Source: Ostreococcus mediterraneus (taxonomy: Eukaryota > Chlorophyta > Mamiellophyceae > Mamiellales > Bathycoccaceae). Taken from it: 64,000 nt of DNA. The position numbers and the translations under genes were made by a program. Below, piece after piece: positions 10,633 through 19,277 of this stretch. The stretch lies in contig WMKK01000014.1 of the NCBI GenBank assembly GCA_012295225.1, forward strand, positions 457,979 to 521,978, in the 5' to 3' direction. Below the pieces are notes generated by a model, which saw nothing but the letters and a program-made list of their open reading frames with translations, searched no databases and was not told where the DNA came from. The stretch's first letter is position 1; every line of letters starts with the position of its first letter.

Positions 10633-10773
10633 AGCGTCCGTGCGCGACGATTGGTATCTCGCGACGGACGCGCGCGCGCCGTATACGTATACGAATGCAC
10701 ATGAACTCTATATATTGCAAAAATTACACACACACCAAGCACGTGTGTGTGTGTGTGTGTGTACCAATACATA

Positions 10774-10797
10774 CTAGGGTTTTCGAAAATAAAGTAC
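10774..10797 (+). repeat. Left terminal inverted repeat
   Basis: Matches the right end in 14 of the first 16 positions, with shared core GTTTTCGAAAA, then AAGTA after a 2-nt gap. It is preceded by TA. Confidence 0.65.
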
Positions 10798-11015
10798 GTA
10801 CCGAAAATAATGAAATTAATTCACATCGGCGTGCCACCGCGTCGTCGCGCGTCACCCCGCGCCGCGCGTGCGTCAGCCCGGTGCGGGGTCGACCGAACTA
10901 GCCGTTGAGCATGGTTTCCGACCGTTTGAATTTAAATTTAAACCTCACCGCTCGCTGAACGGTGACCGTTTGAGGTAGACGTGGGCGTGAATCTTTGAGG
11001 CAGATTTCGACGCGC

Positions 11016-13589
11016 ATGGCGCAGCCTCGCGTGCGACGGAGCGGGTCTCCGACCGTCTCGACGGCGCGGAAAGGTTCTAAGAAGTCTTCTTCGCGAACAA
11101 GAACGACGTTCACTGCAGAAGGACCGCCGGCGACGCTTGCTGACGACGCAGAAGATGAGCACGCTCAGGTGACTCGAGATGCACGTGAAGTTGCAGTTGC
11201 TCTGCTCGCAAACAGACGCCGTATGGCGATTTCTTGTGGTGCGGAGCGCAAGGTGAGTGCGACTTCATTATTTCTACACACTGCGAGCAGCAAGCGCGGT
11301 TTGGTGGGACAGAGCGCGTTCCTCAACCGCGTGAAGAGGATGATGGACGTCGACGCTGTGAAGCTAGAGGCGCTTGGTTTGGTTACAGAAGAGTGTGCTA
11401 CGTGCGGTACCGATTCGAATGGATCGGAAAATACCGTCGAGGAGCTCGCACGCACTCGTCATGAGGAGCGCGTACGCAATCCGCAGCCTTTCTTCGAAGA
11501 AGTGGTTCGTTTGTTCAGCTGCGATGACATCACTGCGGCGCACGCTGTCGCAGAGTTGCAACGCGTCGGTGTTCGCGCTACAAAGGCCTTTTTGAAGCGC
11601 GCAAAAAAGTGTCTTGCGTTCGGAGATAAAATTCCACAATACTCTGAGTGCGAAGACGGTCGTGGAAGGCCGAACCTACTCAGCGAGCCGTACATGCTGC
11701 AGCTTTCGCAGATGGTGAAGTATTACATTCGCATTGGTGTGCGCCTGAGTCAAAAAACTATTCTATCCTGCGCCAGGAACTTCTATCGCGACGAACATAG
11801 CGCTGACCCCGCCTCGAATGCGCTGGGTCCCGCATGGTTCCATCGTTTCCTCGATCGCAATGGTATCGACACGACTCTTTATGATCCACTGGACACACTG
11901 AGAGTGAACTCGGCGACGGAGCACAACGTCAGAAACTTCTATGAGCGCTTGGCGCGGACTACAGTCAAACACGGCTTCGCGACGTGGAATCCCGATTTCG
12001 ACGAGAACGATCCATCAAGTGAGATGCTGATATGGGATAAGTCAAAGCTACATCGCGTGTTTACCTTCGACGAAGCAAAGCTTTTGCTAGCCTACGAGAA
12101 AGGCGTGAGAGGTGTGCGCATCTTGACGATTCGCGGTGAGGATAACCCGCGACCATCGGCGACAGCGAACGATGCGTTCGCCGCATCTGTCATGGGATGT
12201 CGGAATCTTGCTGGCGAGGCGTTAGCGCCGTACTTCGTTTGCAACAAGAGCGCAGATGTTGCAGATGACTTTGACATTCCTGGAACCATCAGAGATACCT
12301 CTACGGGAAAGCCGCAGGAGGCACAATGGATACGAGGGACGTCAAAGGGATCGTTCGACGGGTTCCATTTTGCGACGTGGGTAAAGGATCATCTTGTACC
12401 ATGTATTCCGAATGTGTCACCGGAGAATCCGGCGATAGTGATATGCGACGGACACTACGCGCACGTGGTAGACGAAGTGCTTGACACATGCGCGGCGTTG
12501 GGGATTCTGATGGTTCTTCTTCCCCCGCATTGTACGCATCTTTTGCAAGGAGAGGACCTCTACCACTTTGGTGTCTTCAAAGGCGCGTTTCGCATCGCTC
12601 GTGCAGAAGCCGAGGCGGCCATTCAGCTCGCCGCAGGGTGGTTTATCAAGATGCACACTCACGAGGGCGTTGCTGTTTCTTTCGGTCAGCGAGAGTTTTG
12701 GTACGCCGTCCGCGCTGCGTGGGAGGGCGCTTGGACGAAAGAGGCTGTCGACAAAGGGTTAAGGATGCAAGGTCTAGTGCCTTTTAACCGCGCGCCATTG
12801 TGGAAGCACTTTCCGAAGCACGCGCGTGTGAAACCAACACACCTTGTGCCCGACGCCGCGTCAGGTGCGAAAGCTGCTGAGCGATGCGCGGAGCGCATGT
12901 CTATTCCTGGAGCACCCGGATTGAAAGTGATTGCCGGCGATGATCAATCTACTTTTGACATGACGTTCGACGGCAGCCCTGAGGCGATCGCGCGCGCGCC
13001 TTTAAATATGGATCGGCTCGAGCGCGTGCTCGAGAAAGTTCAAAACACGCAGAATACCGAGTTCAGCGCTGAAGACACAAACGTCCTTAAACAACTTATA
13101 TTGGACGCGCAAAAGACAATCACCAGCAAAGTCGTCGTTCCGAAGGTACGAAAACGGAAAACGCGCAGATATGACCTCGTTGATGAGGCGACTGCTGCAC
13201 GCGTTGAGGCAAACTTGGCAACGCTCCAAGCCGCTCAAGACAAACGAGTGAAGCGGAAGAAGCGCGAACAAGGCGCGGCGCAAGATAATTGCGATGCGCG
13301 GTTCGCAGACAACTCCGCGGATGTTGTTTTCGTTGACGAACTACGCACGTCTCTTGAAGAGACCGGTCGACTCGACAAGCCGCTTACAAGAGCTCAACTC
13401 ATGATGGTGATGCGCGCAAAGCGAATTCCTCTGCCGCAGGGACCGAACCTAGAGTTTTTGCGAAACAAGTTACAGGAGGTCGATAAGCGGCTTTATGATG
13501 CGAATACGACCGCAGTTGCTCAATCGAATGACCCGCGTCGCGAAAGGACTCGGTCCGCGCACTCAGTACCCGCCGAAACTACGTCATAA
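11016..13589 (+). CDS. DDE superfamily transposase (DDE_1, Pogo/Fot-like)
   Basis: 857 aa from ATG 11016; the frame is open a little earlier only from TTG. The catalytic DDE_1 region is clear: HRVFTFDEAKLLL supplies the first acidic residue, VICDGHYAH the second aspartate, and PPHCTHLLQGEDLYHFGVFK the third region, matching the PPHxTHxLQPLDVxxFxxxK signature of Pogo-type transposases. Residues about 190-300 contain a helical region with RGRPNLLSE and a conserved WFHRFLDRNGI segment, resembling the CENP-B/HTH-type DNA-binding part. The C-terminus is rich in Lys/Arg and ends in a SAP-like helix pair (LTRAQLMMVMRAKRIPLP). No stops or frameshifts interrupt the frame, so the enzyme may be functional. 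Confidence 0.9.
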   Translation: MAQPRVRRSGSPTVSTARKGSKKSSSRTRTTFTAEGPPATLADDAEDEHAQVTRDAREVAVALLANRRRMAISCGAERKVSATSLFLHTASSKRGLVGQSAFLNRVKRMMDVDAVKLEALGLVTEECATCGTDSNGSENTVEELARTRHEERVRNPQPFFEEVVRLFSCDDITAAHAVAELQRVGVRATKAFLKRAKKCLAFGDKIPQYSECEDGRGRPNLLSEPYMLQLSQMVKYYIRIGVRLSQKTILSCARNFYRDEHSADPASNALGPAWFHRFLDRNGIDTTLYDPLDTLRVNSATEHNVRNFYERLARTTVKHGFATWNPDFDENDPSSEMLIWDKSKLHRVFTFDEAKLLLAYEKGVRGVRILTIRGEDNPRPSATANDAFAASVMGCRNLAGEALAPYFVCNKSADVADDFDIPGTIRDTSTGKPQEAQWIRGTSKGSFDGFHFATWVKDHLVPCIPNVSPENPAIVICDGHYAHVVDEVLDTCAALGILMVLLPPHCTHLLQGEDLYHFGVFKGAFRIARAEAEAAIQLAAGWFIKMHTHEGVAVSFGQREFWYAVRAAWEGAWTKEAVDKGLRMQGLVPFNRAPLWKHFPKHARVKPTHLVPDAASGAKAAERCAERMSIPGAPGLKVIAGDDQSTFDMTFDGSPEAIARAPLNMDRLERVLEKVQNTQNTEFSAEDTNVLKQLILDAQKTITSKVVVPKVRKRKTRRYDLVDEATAARVEANLATLQAAQDKRVKRKKREQGAAQDNCDARFADNSADVVFVDELRTSLEETGRLDKPLTRAQLMMVMRAKRIPLPQGPNLEFLRNKLQEVDKRLYDANTTAVAQSNDPRRERTRSAHSVPAETTS

Positions 13590-14012
13590 ACGCAGATGTA
13601 TCATGACAACAGACTACAGCTGTATGTTACAAACGCCTACAGCGGCGTGCGAATGGTGTCGGATCCAAGCAAAAGGCATCGAAACGAAGGAAAATGTTGT
13701 TTACCACGTACACACGCAGTTTAAGCGCGTCTCGTAGCGACACGCCGCCGCTACGCCGTCGCAAATGTTGTAATTCTAGACCCTGACACACCTTAAAAAT
13801 GCACGTGTTCTCAAGTCATTATTTTCGAAAAAATTCACGTTGAAGATGCACGAAATCACGCACACCACCGGCGACGCGATACTTCACGTATGACGACGAA
13901 CGAGGCGTCGTTGGAAAGCGCGTAAAGCATTAAAAAATATACTCGCGAACCAGCGCTATCGGCGCAGTCGTCGTGGCGCGAGACGCGCGCAAACACGAAA
14001 ATTCACGTTTTT

Positions 14013-14036
14013 AGCTACTTTTTTCGAAAACACGAG
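14013..14036 (-). repeat. Right terminal inverted repeat
   Basis: Inverted counterpart of the left end, followed by TA at 14037-14038. The core TTTTCGAAAAC is shared. Confidence 0.65.
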
Positions 14037-14043
14037 TAGTGTG

Positions 14044-14110
14044 ATATACGAGCTACAATACACAAAGCGCGTGTCGGGAGTGGCGCGTGTCGGGAGTGGC
14101 GCGTGTCGCG
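14044..14110. repeat. Dispersed repeat R2, copy 1
   Basis: Contains TATACGAGCTACAATACACA, then a short internal duplication of GCGTGTCGGGAGTGGC. Related copies lie at 19177-19219 and 19225-19277. Copy 1 begins only about 6 bp beyond the TA flank of the transposon. Confidence 0.8.
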
Positions 14111-14127
14111 CCTCGCGCACGCCCAAA

Positions 14128-14241
14128 ATGGTTGACATCAGCGGCCAAAGCAGCGGGTTTACCTATGACCCGCGTACCGGGACCGCGGGCATCGATCTCA
14201 GCCCTAGCGAGGGGTTTCATGAGTTGAAAATTAAGTGGTAG
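14128..14241 (+). CDS. Possible 37-aa protein (or first exon), unidentified
   Basis: A short ATG frame (MVDISGQSSGFTYD... ending HELKIKW) with ordinary amino-acid composition, unlike the Arg-rich chance frames nearby. It lies between repeat R2 and the 3' end of the ZIP gene on the opposite strand. A potential splice donor follows the lysine near its end, so it could be a first exon, but I found no matching second exon. I do not recognise it and it may not be a gene. Confidence 0.25.
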   Translation: MVDISGQSSGFTYDPRTGTAGIDLSPSEGFHELKIKW

Positions 14242-14340
14242 CGATTGAGCGAGATCGTAACGGGAATGTACCAACGTTGGTAATATGAATGACAATAACT
14301 ACCCGGTACAGTACTTGTACTCAAATTCGGACCGCTCACA

Positions 14341-15834
14341 TTAGTGCAAGTGTGCGTGTGAGTCTCCGCCATCGACACCGATCGTGCAATGTTTGTGGTT
14401 AAGGAGTACGAGACTGATGGCGATAACGCCGATGACGAATGTGAGAATACTTGTCGCGCGAAGACGTGGTGAAGTCGCACTCACTGATACTCGGGGCATG
14501 CACTCCGCTGCGGCGATTTGCAAATAGACTCCAGCACCGAAGGCAAGCAGAAGTCCATGCAGGAAGTCGTTGTTATTTCCCGATCCAAGACTAATGAGGA
14601 CGCCAAGAATGACACTCATGCCGGAAACGAAGTTCAAGCTCAGCGCCGGCAACGGCGCGAGATCGCCCTGGAAGGGGTCTACGAGTACCAAGTAATCAGC
14701 GAGCTCTTGAGCGATTTCGTGATACACAGTCGCGGCGGTGATCGACCATCCCATAGTGCTGCCACAGTTCAGAAAGCCGAAGCCAATGAAAATACCATCC
14801 ACTAGGTTGTGCGTGAAATCTCCAAGAATGATACCACCTCGAACGCGATACTTGTGTGAGTTACACGTATCGCAGGCAGCTAGAGCGCCCTTGGCTGCAC
14901 ATTCTTCGTCAGTTGTCTTTGCTGTATTTCCACGAGAAGGGAACACGACAGAAATAGCAAAGTCGATGAAGTAGGCCATGAGAAAGCCGAAGATCGAAGC
15001 GGAAGCCCACCATGCGGTTTGCTCTGCCTCATCCGAGCCAGCAGGTTTGATTAAATGCGTGGCTTCGTAAAACATTAGATAAAACGCAGCCGAAAGAAGT
15101 GCACCGGCGGAAAACGAGTTAATGATGCAGCTTACCAGTTCGGGAAACTGTTTCTGCTTCTCGGCGATACCTGGGACGAGAAAGGCTACACCACAAAGTG
15201 TGACAAGGTTGACGATGATTGCCGCTCCGATGGCGTTGGCCCATGGTTTCGACTTCGTTACGATGGAAGTTTCCGGTAGCGAAGCTTTTGCTTCCACGTC
15301 ATTGCCGTTAAGGTCCTTGAGATAATGCGCGTCGCGCTCGAACTCGGTGGGAATGTGCTCAGCGAAGATTGAGACGGCGGCGATGCCTGTCGTATTTATC
15401 TTGAACGGCGTCGTGTGCCAGGAGTTGCTAAATTCAAGGTTGACACACCCACTACCTGGTGTCAAAACACTGTCTCGTGTTTTAATTGTCAGGCAATTTC
15501 CTCCGATCGCAGCATCACCGATGCTCTCGCGTGCTTCGAGCTCATCGTGTCCCGCGGCGCTTTCGCCGTAGATGACCATTTTCATGGTCGCGTCCGCGTA
15601 CGCGTCGGCCACCTTTTGCGCCTGCCACACGTATTCATTCTCCGGCGTCTCAAAGATTCCAGCCCACTCGAAGGCGTGCGCGTCCTCCGCGCGTCCTCCG
15701 CGCGTCACCAGCGCGCTCGCGACGATCGCGATGCCGCCACCGAGCCCGCCCAACGCCCGCATGGTTCGCCCGCGTCGTCGCTCGCGCCTCCGCGCGCCGC
15801 GCGTCCGTTCGCCCGTCGCCGTCCGTCTCGTCAT
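14341..15834 (-). CDS. ZIP-family zinc/metal transporter (LIV-1 like)
   Basis: 497 aa from ATG 15834; an alternative ATG at 15762 would start directly at a signal peptide (MRALGGLGGGIAIVASALV). The frame runs further upstream through a poly-Asp stretch but contains no ATG there. A roughly 160-residue extracellular/lumenal domain precedes eight predicted membrane segments. The ZIP metal site is intact: GDFTHNLVDGIFIG (residues about 339-352) and TVYHEIAQELADYL (about 369-382), the HNxxD and HExxxE motifs of membrane helices 4 and 5. The protein ends in a His-rich SHAHLH tail. It should move zinc or iron into the cytosol. It diverges from the bZIP gene, and zinc-response-like elements lie between the two. 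Confidence 0.9.
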   Translation of the reverse strand: MTRRTATGERTRGARRRERRRGRTMRALGGLGGGIAIVASALVTRGGRAEDAHAFEWAGIFETPENEYVWQAQKVADAYADATMKMVIYGESAAGHDELEARESIGDAAIGGNCLTIKTRDSVLTPGSGCVNLEFSNSWHTTPFKINTTGIAAVSIFAEHIPTEFERDAHYLKDLNGNDVEAKASLPETSIVTKSKPWANAIGAAIIVNLVTLCGVAFLVPGIAEKQKQFPELVSCIINSFSAGALLSAAFYLMFYEATHLIKPAGSDEAEQTAWWASASIFGFLMAYFIDFAISVVFPSRGNTAKTTDEECAAKGALAACDTCNSHKYRVRGGIILGDFTHNLVDGIFIGFGFLNCGSTMGWSITAATVYHEIAQELADYLVLVDPFQGDLAPLPALSLNFVSGMSVILGVLISLGSGNNNDFLHGLLLAFGAGVYLQIAAAECMPRVSVSATSPRLRATSILTFVIGVIAISLVLLNHKHCTIGVDGGDSHAHLH

Positions 15835-15867
15835 TGTCTTCTCACCCGCGTTCGCGTCGCGCTCTCT

Positions 15868-15902
<35 letters not shown>

Positions 15903-15940
15903 GTCGCGGTCTGTCGTCGCGCGCGGAATGCGAACCGCCG

Positions 15941-15962
15941 ATGTCGACACCGATGTCGACAC
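15941..15962. promoter_or_regulatory. Two ZDRE-like palindromes (RTGTCGACAY) upstream of the ZIP gene
   Basis: ATGTCGACAC occurs twice, at 15941-15950 and 15953-15962. Both are exact matches to the zinc-deficiency response element RTGTCGACAY bound by plant group-F bZIP factors (AtbZIP19/23). They lie about 110-130 bp upstream of the ZIP start codon. The sequence match is direct; function is inferred. Confidence 0.75.
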
Positions 15963-16119
15963 CGCAGTCCGAGAAATCACCCTCGCGCGCGTCGCGTGAA
16001 GAATCGAAGAATGTCACGTTCAATACGTATTGTTTTGGTCATAATTGGTCAAATAGGTTCATTCGGACTGATAATGCGTGTTTAGGTCCTTCTTTACGGC
16101 GATTTATCACACGGCGCCG

Positions 16120-16153
16120 ATGTCGACACCGATGTCGACACCGGTGTCGACAC
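16120..16153. promoter_or_regulatory. Three ZDRE-like palindromes at the 5' end of the bZIP gene
   Basis: ATGTCGACAC at 16120-16129 and 16132-16141, and GTGTCGACAC at 16144-16153, spaced 12 bp apart. All three fit RTGTCGACAY. If the bZIP protein starts at 16120 they would also encode MSTPMSTPVSTP; if it starts at 16219 they are purely promoter or leader sequence, which I think more likely. Confidence 0.72.
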
Positions 16154-16218
16154 CTCGTGCGCGCGGTGCGCGGGCACTCGGGCGCGCGCGCGGGCCCGAG
16201 GGCGGCGGCGAGGGCGAC

Positions 16219-16259
16219 ATGCGCGATGACGGCGGCGCGGCGATGACGGCGCGGCACGA

Positions 16260-16295
<36 letters not shown>

Positions 16296-16980
16296 GTTCC
16301 CGTCGACGGGGGACACGACGCGGACGAAGGCGACCGACGCGGGGAGTGGAAGAGACAATCGCGCCGCCGTGCGACGGTACCGCGAGCGAAAGCGGATGGA
16401 GGAGCGAGTGCGACGCGCTGAGTGTGAAAGACTACAGAAAGAGAACGAAACGCTTCGTGGAAAGCTGCGGATGACGGAGGCGGAGTTGACGCACACGAAG
16501 TGGTTGTTGACAGTCGTGGCGTGGAAGTACGACGTGAACTTGATGGATATCCCAGCGCACGAGCCCTCGACGGCGATGGTGCGGATGGAACACCCGAGGG
16601 GGGACGATGAGGACTTATTGCGCGTCGCGGACGAAGTATCGGAGAAATCTGCGCGAATCACTGAGACAGAGCGCCCGCGAGCGCCGAACGAAATATCGGA
16701 GAAATCTGCGCGAATCACTGAGACAGAGCGCCCGCGAGCGCCGAACGAAATATCGGAGAAATCTGCGCGAATCACTGAGACGGAGCGCCCGCGAGCGCCG
16801 AACTCGAAACCACCCATCTCGCCGGACGAACTCGAGCTCAAAGACTTTTTAGAGGAGTATTTCACGCACGGAGACGCGTGTCCGTGCTTTGATGGCATGG
16901 ACACGCGCGAGCTGGCGGTTAATTCCGCGATGTGTTTGCCCGCGGCGCACCCCGGGGCGCGACGACACCGCGGCGCGTGA
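16219..16980 (+). CDS. bZIP transcription factor, group-F-like (zinc-response type)
   Basis: 253 aa from ATG 16219 (286 aa from ATG 16120, whose codon lies inside a ZDRE-like palindrome). The basic region DNRAAVRRYRERKRMEERV resembles the NREAVRKYREKKKA signature of plant group-F bZIPs (AtbZIP19/23), in which tyrosine replaces the usual serine. A leucine-zipper helix, LQKENETLRGKLRMTEAEL, follows. Residues about 139-195 are three 19-aa tandem repeats (EISEKSARITETERPRAPN). The C-terminal region has FTHGDACPCFDG, a small His/Cys cluster that might sense zinc, although plant sensors lie N-terminal and are larger. It likely controls the adjacent zinc-transport genes. Confidence 0.85.
16633..16803 (+). 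repeat. 57-bp in-frame tandem repeat, three units, in the bZIP gene
   Basis: Units 16633-16689, 16690-16746 and 16747-16803 are nearly identical at nucleotide level, with only a few substitutions, including at synonymous positions. This points to a recent expansion. The length keeps the reading frame and adds three copies of a 19-residue acidic/basic segment after the zipper. Confidence 0.92.
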
Positions 16981-17026
16981 TGACGACATCTTTATGTGAG
17001 ATGACACTTTCGATTTCGTGTACTGT
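16975..17026. repeat. Dispersed repeat R1, copy 1
   Basis: About 52 bp beginning at the bZIP stop codon: GCGTGATGACGACATCTTTA onwards, ending TTTCGTGTACTGT. A second copy in the same orientation lies at 19111-19163 with only a couple of differences. The rest of the 16981-17270 spacer shows no gene. Confidence 0.85.
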
Positions 17027-17270
17027 GCTGTAATGTAATACGTACAGGTACGGTACGTACACTGGTCGTGTTCATCACGCATGACGACACTCGACATGCA
17101 GGATAAATCGTCATACTGTACTGAAAAGAATTGGATCACGATGGGATCCATCGCGCGCGCGCGCGACGCGATGGCGACACGGACCGGCGCGCGCGCGACG
17201 CGAGTTCTTGCGGCACGAGAGAACTCGACGCGCGCCCTGGATGCCTCGAAAGAGAACTCGACGGGATAAA

Positions 17271-18482
17271 ATGAGCGAAGAAGAGACCTCGCGCGTGCCG
17301 GTGACCATCATCACCGGATTTCTCGGCGCCGGCAAGACGACACTGCTGAACCACATCTTGGAAGACGCGAGTCACGGCTTGCGCTTTGCCATCGTCGAGA
17401 ACGAATTCGGTGAGGTGGGCGTGGACGAGCGGATCTTATCGGAGAAAGCGGACGAAGAGATAATCGAAGTTATGAACGGTTGCATCTGCTGCACAGTGCG
17501 CGGTGATCTGGTGGTGGCGCTGAAAAATCTTTACTCGAAGATCGCGCAGTTCGACGCGGTCATCATCGAGACGACGGGTTTGGCGGATCCGGCTCCGGTG
17601 GCGCAGACGTTCTTCGTCGACGATGAAATACAATCAAAGTTTGTCCTGGATGGAATCATCACGGTTACGGATGCGAAAAACATTCTTGATCGACTTGATG
17701 ATGAAAAACCAGAGGGCGTGGAGAACGAAGCCGTCGAGCAAGTTGCTTTCGCCGACCGAGTGCTCCTTAACAAGACTGACCTGGTGTCCGATACCGAGCT
17801 CAAAACCATCGAGACCAGGATCAAGCAAATAAATGCAAGCGCTGAAATCTACCGCTGCGAGCATTCCAAAGTTGATCCGAAACATTTGATTGGAATCAAT
17901 TCTTTCTCACTTGAGAAGACCTTGAAGATGGATCCCGAATTCCTTGACACGGAGGGCGAGCACGAACACGACCCATCCGTGTCTTCGACGAGCGCGAAAT
18001 TCGATGGGTACCTCAATATCAATAAATTAGAGAGTTGGATAAGTGACATTATTCAAACGATGGGTGCGGATTTGTTTCGGTACAAGGGCGTGCTTTCCGT
18101 CGCAGGTATGGATCAAAAGTTTGTCTTTCAGGGTGTCGGAATGTTGTTCCATGGCAATTTCGTCGACGCCACTTGGGCAAAGAATGAGCCACGCGAATGT
18201 CGATTCGTCTTCATCGGAAAGAATTTGGATAAAGGCGCCCTGATCAATGGTTTCATGGACTGCAAGTGCTCCTCCGAGCTTCGCTTCAAAGTCGGCGACG
18301 AGGTTCTCGCACAGGTCGGGGCCGACAGCGACGACGGATACGTCCGAGGCGTCATCCGCAAAACCTGGCACTCAGGTAATCCTTACCAAATCGAGCTTCA
18401 CGACGGTAAGAAAACAAAAGTGTGGGGGCCGATCGATGAAGATGATTTCGTCAAAGCCGCATCCGGCACCGTCGAGGCGTGA
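17271..18482 (+). CDS. COG0523/CobW-family GTPase (ZNG1-like zinc metallochaperone)
   Basis: 403 aa from ATG 17271. The N-terminal G3E GTPase domain has Walker A GFLGAGKTT, the ENEFGEVGVDE block, the metal-binding CxCC motif in NGCICCTVRGDL, ETTGLADPAPV, and NKTD for guanine recognition. A CobW C-terminal domain follows (FDGYLNINKLESWI ... RYKGVLSVAG ... FQGVGMLF), and the tail DDGYVRGVIRKTWHSGNPYQIEL resembles an additional SH3-like module. The family inserts or delivers metals, zinc in the ZNG1/ZigA branch. Its place between a group-F-like bZIP and two ZIP transporters supports a zinc role. An in-frame ATG at 17208 is less likely because it adds an Arg-rich leader. Confidence 0.92.
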   Translation: MSEEETSRVPVTIITGFLGAGKTTLLNHILEDASHGLRFAIVENEFGEVGVDERILSEKADEEIIEVMNGCICCTVRGDLVVALKNLYSKIAQFDAVIIETTGLADPAPVAQTFFVDDEIQSKFVLDGIITVTDAKNILDRLDDEKPEGVENEAVEQVAFADRVLLNKTDLVSDTELKTIETRIKQINASAEIYRCEHSKVDPKHLIGINSFSLEKTLKMDPEFLDTEGEHEHDPSVSSTSAKFDGYLNINKLESWISDIIQTMGADLFRYKGVLSVAGMDQKFVFQGVGMLFHGNFVDATWAKNEPRECRFVFIGKNLDKGALINGFMDCKCSSELRFKVGDEVLAQVGADSDDGYVRGVIRKTWHSGNPYQIELHDGKKTKVWGPIDEDDFVKAASGTVEA

Positions 18483-19110
18483 TTGTTTCCACTTCCACGC
18501 GTCGCACCGCAGAAGAATCTTTTTCGCTCGAGACGGATACTGATAATACCGCGAATACGTTGCCGCCGTCGAACGCACGCGACGGCCACGTCCGATGTTT
18601 TCAAATTTAATTGCAATGACTCGATATTTAAACGCCACGCGCGCGCGCGCGCTCTGCCTCGAACAGCGCTCGCGTTATCGCGTTACTCACTAACTCGGCG
18701 TTCGTGAGCACACTTTATTGGAGCGAATCAACTCGGGCGGCCCGTCGAGACGATCTCCCCGTTCGTCGTCGCTCACCGCCGGGCCGCGTTGTGATAGAAA
18801 ATCGCGCGTGGTGCCGTTCGACGTCGACGCGAGCGAGGCGACGGTGGTATTCTCGCATCTCTTACCGAAAGCGAACGCGCGGTTGGGCGACACCTTACAT
18901 GATTCAGCGTGCGTGCGCCGGGGACGAGGGGGGTGACGCACGCGTTCAAGACGCCAGATCAGGCGCGGGGCGAACGGTCGGTGACGTCGGAGTCTGAGCC
19001 CCGACCCCGGCCGCGGCGCCGTTCGGGCCGCGGAAGACGATGGGCGACGAGTCGGCGCCCGCCGCGCGTCACGCGCCGACATCTTGACGACATCTCGACG
19101 ACATCTGTGT

Positions 19111-19163
19111 GCGTGATGACGACATCTTTATGTGAGATGACAGTTGTCGATTTCGTGTACTGT
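19111..19163. repeat. Dispersed repeat R1, copy 2
   Basis: Same orientation as copy 1 at 16975-17026, differing mainly at GACACTTTC versus GACAGTTGTC. The COG0523 gene lies between the two copies. Confidence 0.85.
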
Positions 19164-19176
19164 ACTACCAACCACG

Positions 19177-19277
19177 CGATACACAGAGCGTGTGTCGGGA
19201 GTGGCATGTATCGGGAGTATATGTGGTTATACGAGCTCCAATACACAGAGCGTGCATCGGGCGTGGCGCGCGTCGGG
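19177..19277. repeat. Dispersed repeat R2, copies 2 and 3 in tandem
   Basis: Partial copy 19177-19219 (ATACACAGAGCGTGTGTCGG ...) is followed by a fuller copy 19225-19277 (TTATACGAGCTCCAATACAC ...). Both resemble 14044-14110, next to the transposon. Confidence 0.8.

Larger units (their letters stand above)
10774..14036 (+). mobile_element. Pogo/Fot-like (Tc1/mariner superfamily) DNA transposon, apparently complete
   Basis: A 3.26-kb segment bounded by imperfect inverted termini: left CTAGGGTTTTCGAAAATAAAG and, as reverse complement of the right end, CTCGTGTTTTCGAAAAAAGTA. Each end abuts a TA dinucleotide (10772-10773 and 14037-14038), as expected for TA-target elements. The inside carries one long uninterrupted transposase gene and AT-richer termini than the surrounding DNA. 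A second inverted motif, CGAAAATAATGA, occurs at 10802 and, inverted, at 13816. The boundaries are inferred from the inverted repeats and not from comparison with an empty site. Confidence 0.75.

Noticed and set aside
10336-10704. Arg-rich frame through the tandem repeats
   Set aside because: Created by the 13-bp and 6-bp repeats, open in several frames at once.
15870-15902. (CGT)n tract as a possible repeat-expansion gene feature
   Set aside because: Short trinucleotide runs occur at several places in this GC-rich DNA (also near 28830, 29112, 58765) and nothing marks this one as special.
15835-16023. Poly-Asp N-terminal extension of the first ZIP transporter, including a GVDIGVDIG segment
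   Set aside because: No ATG in the extension (opens at TTG), and the repeated peptide is just the reverse reading of the ZDRE-like palindromes.
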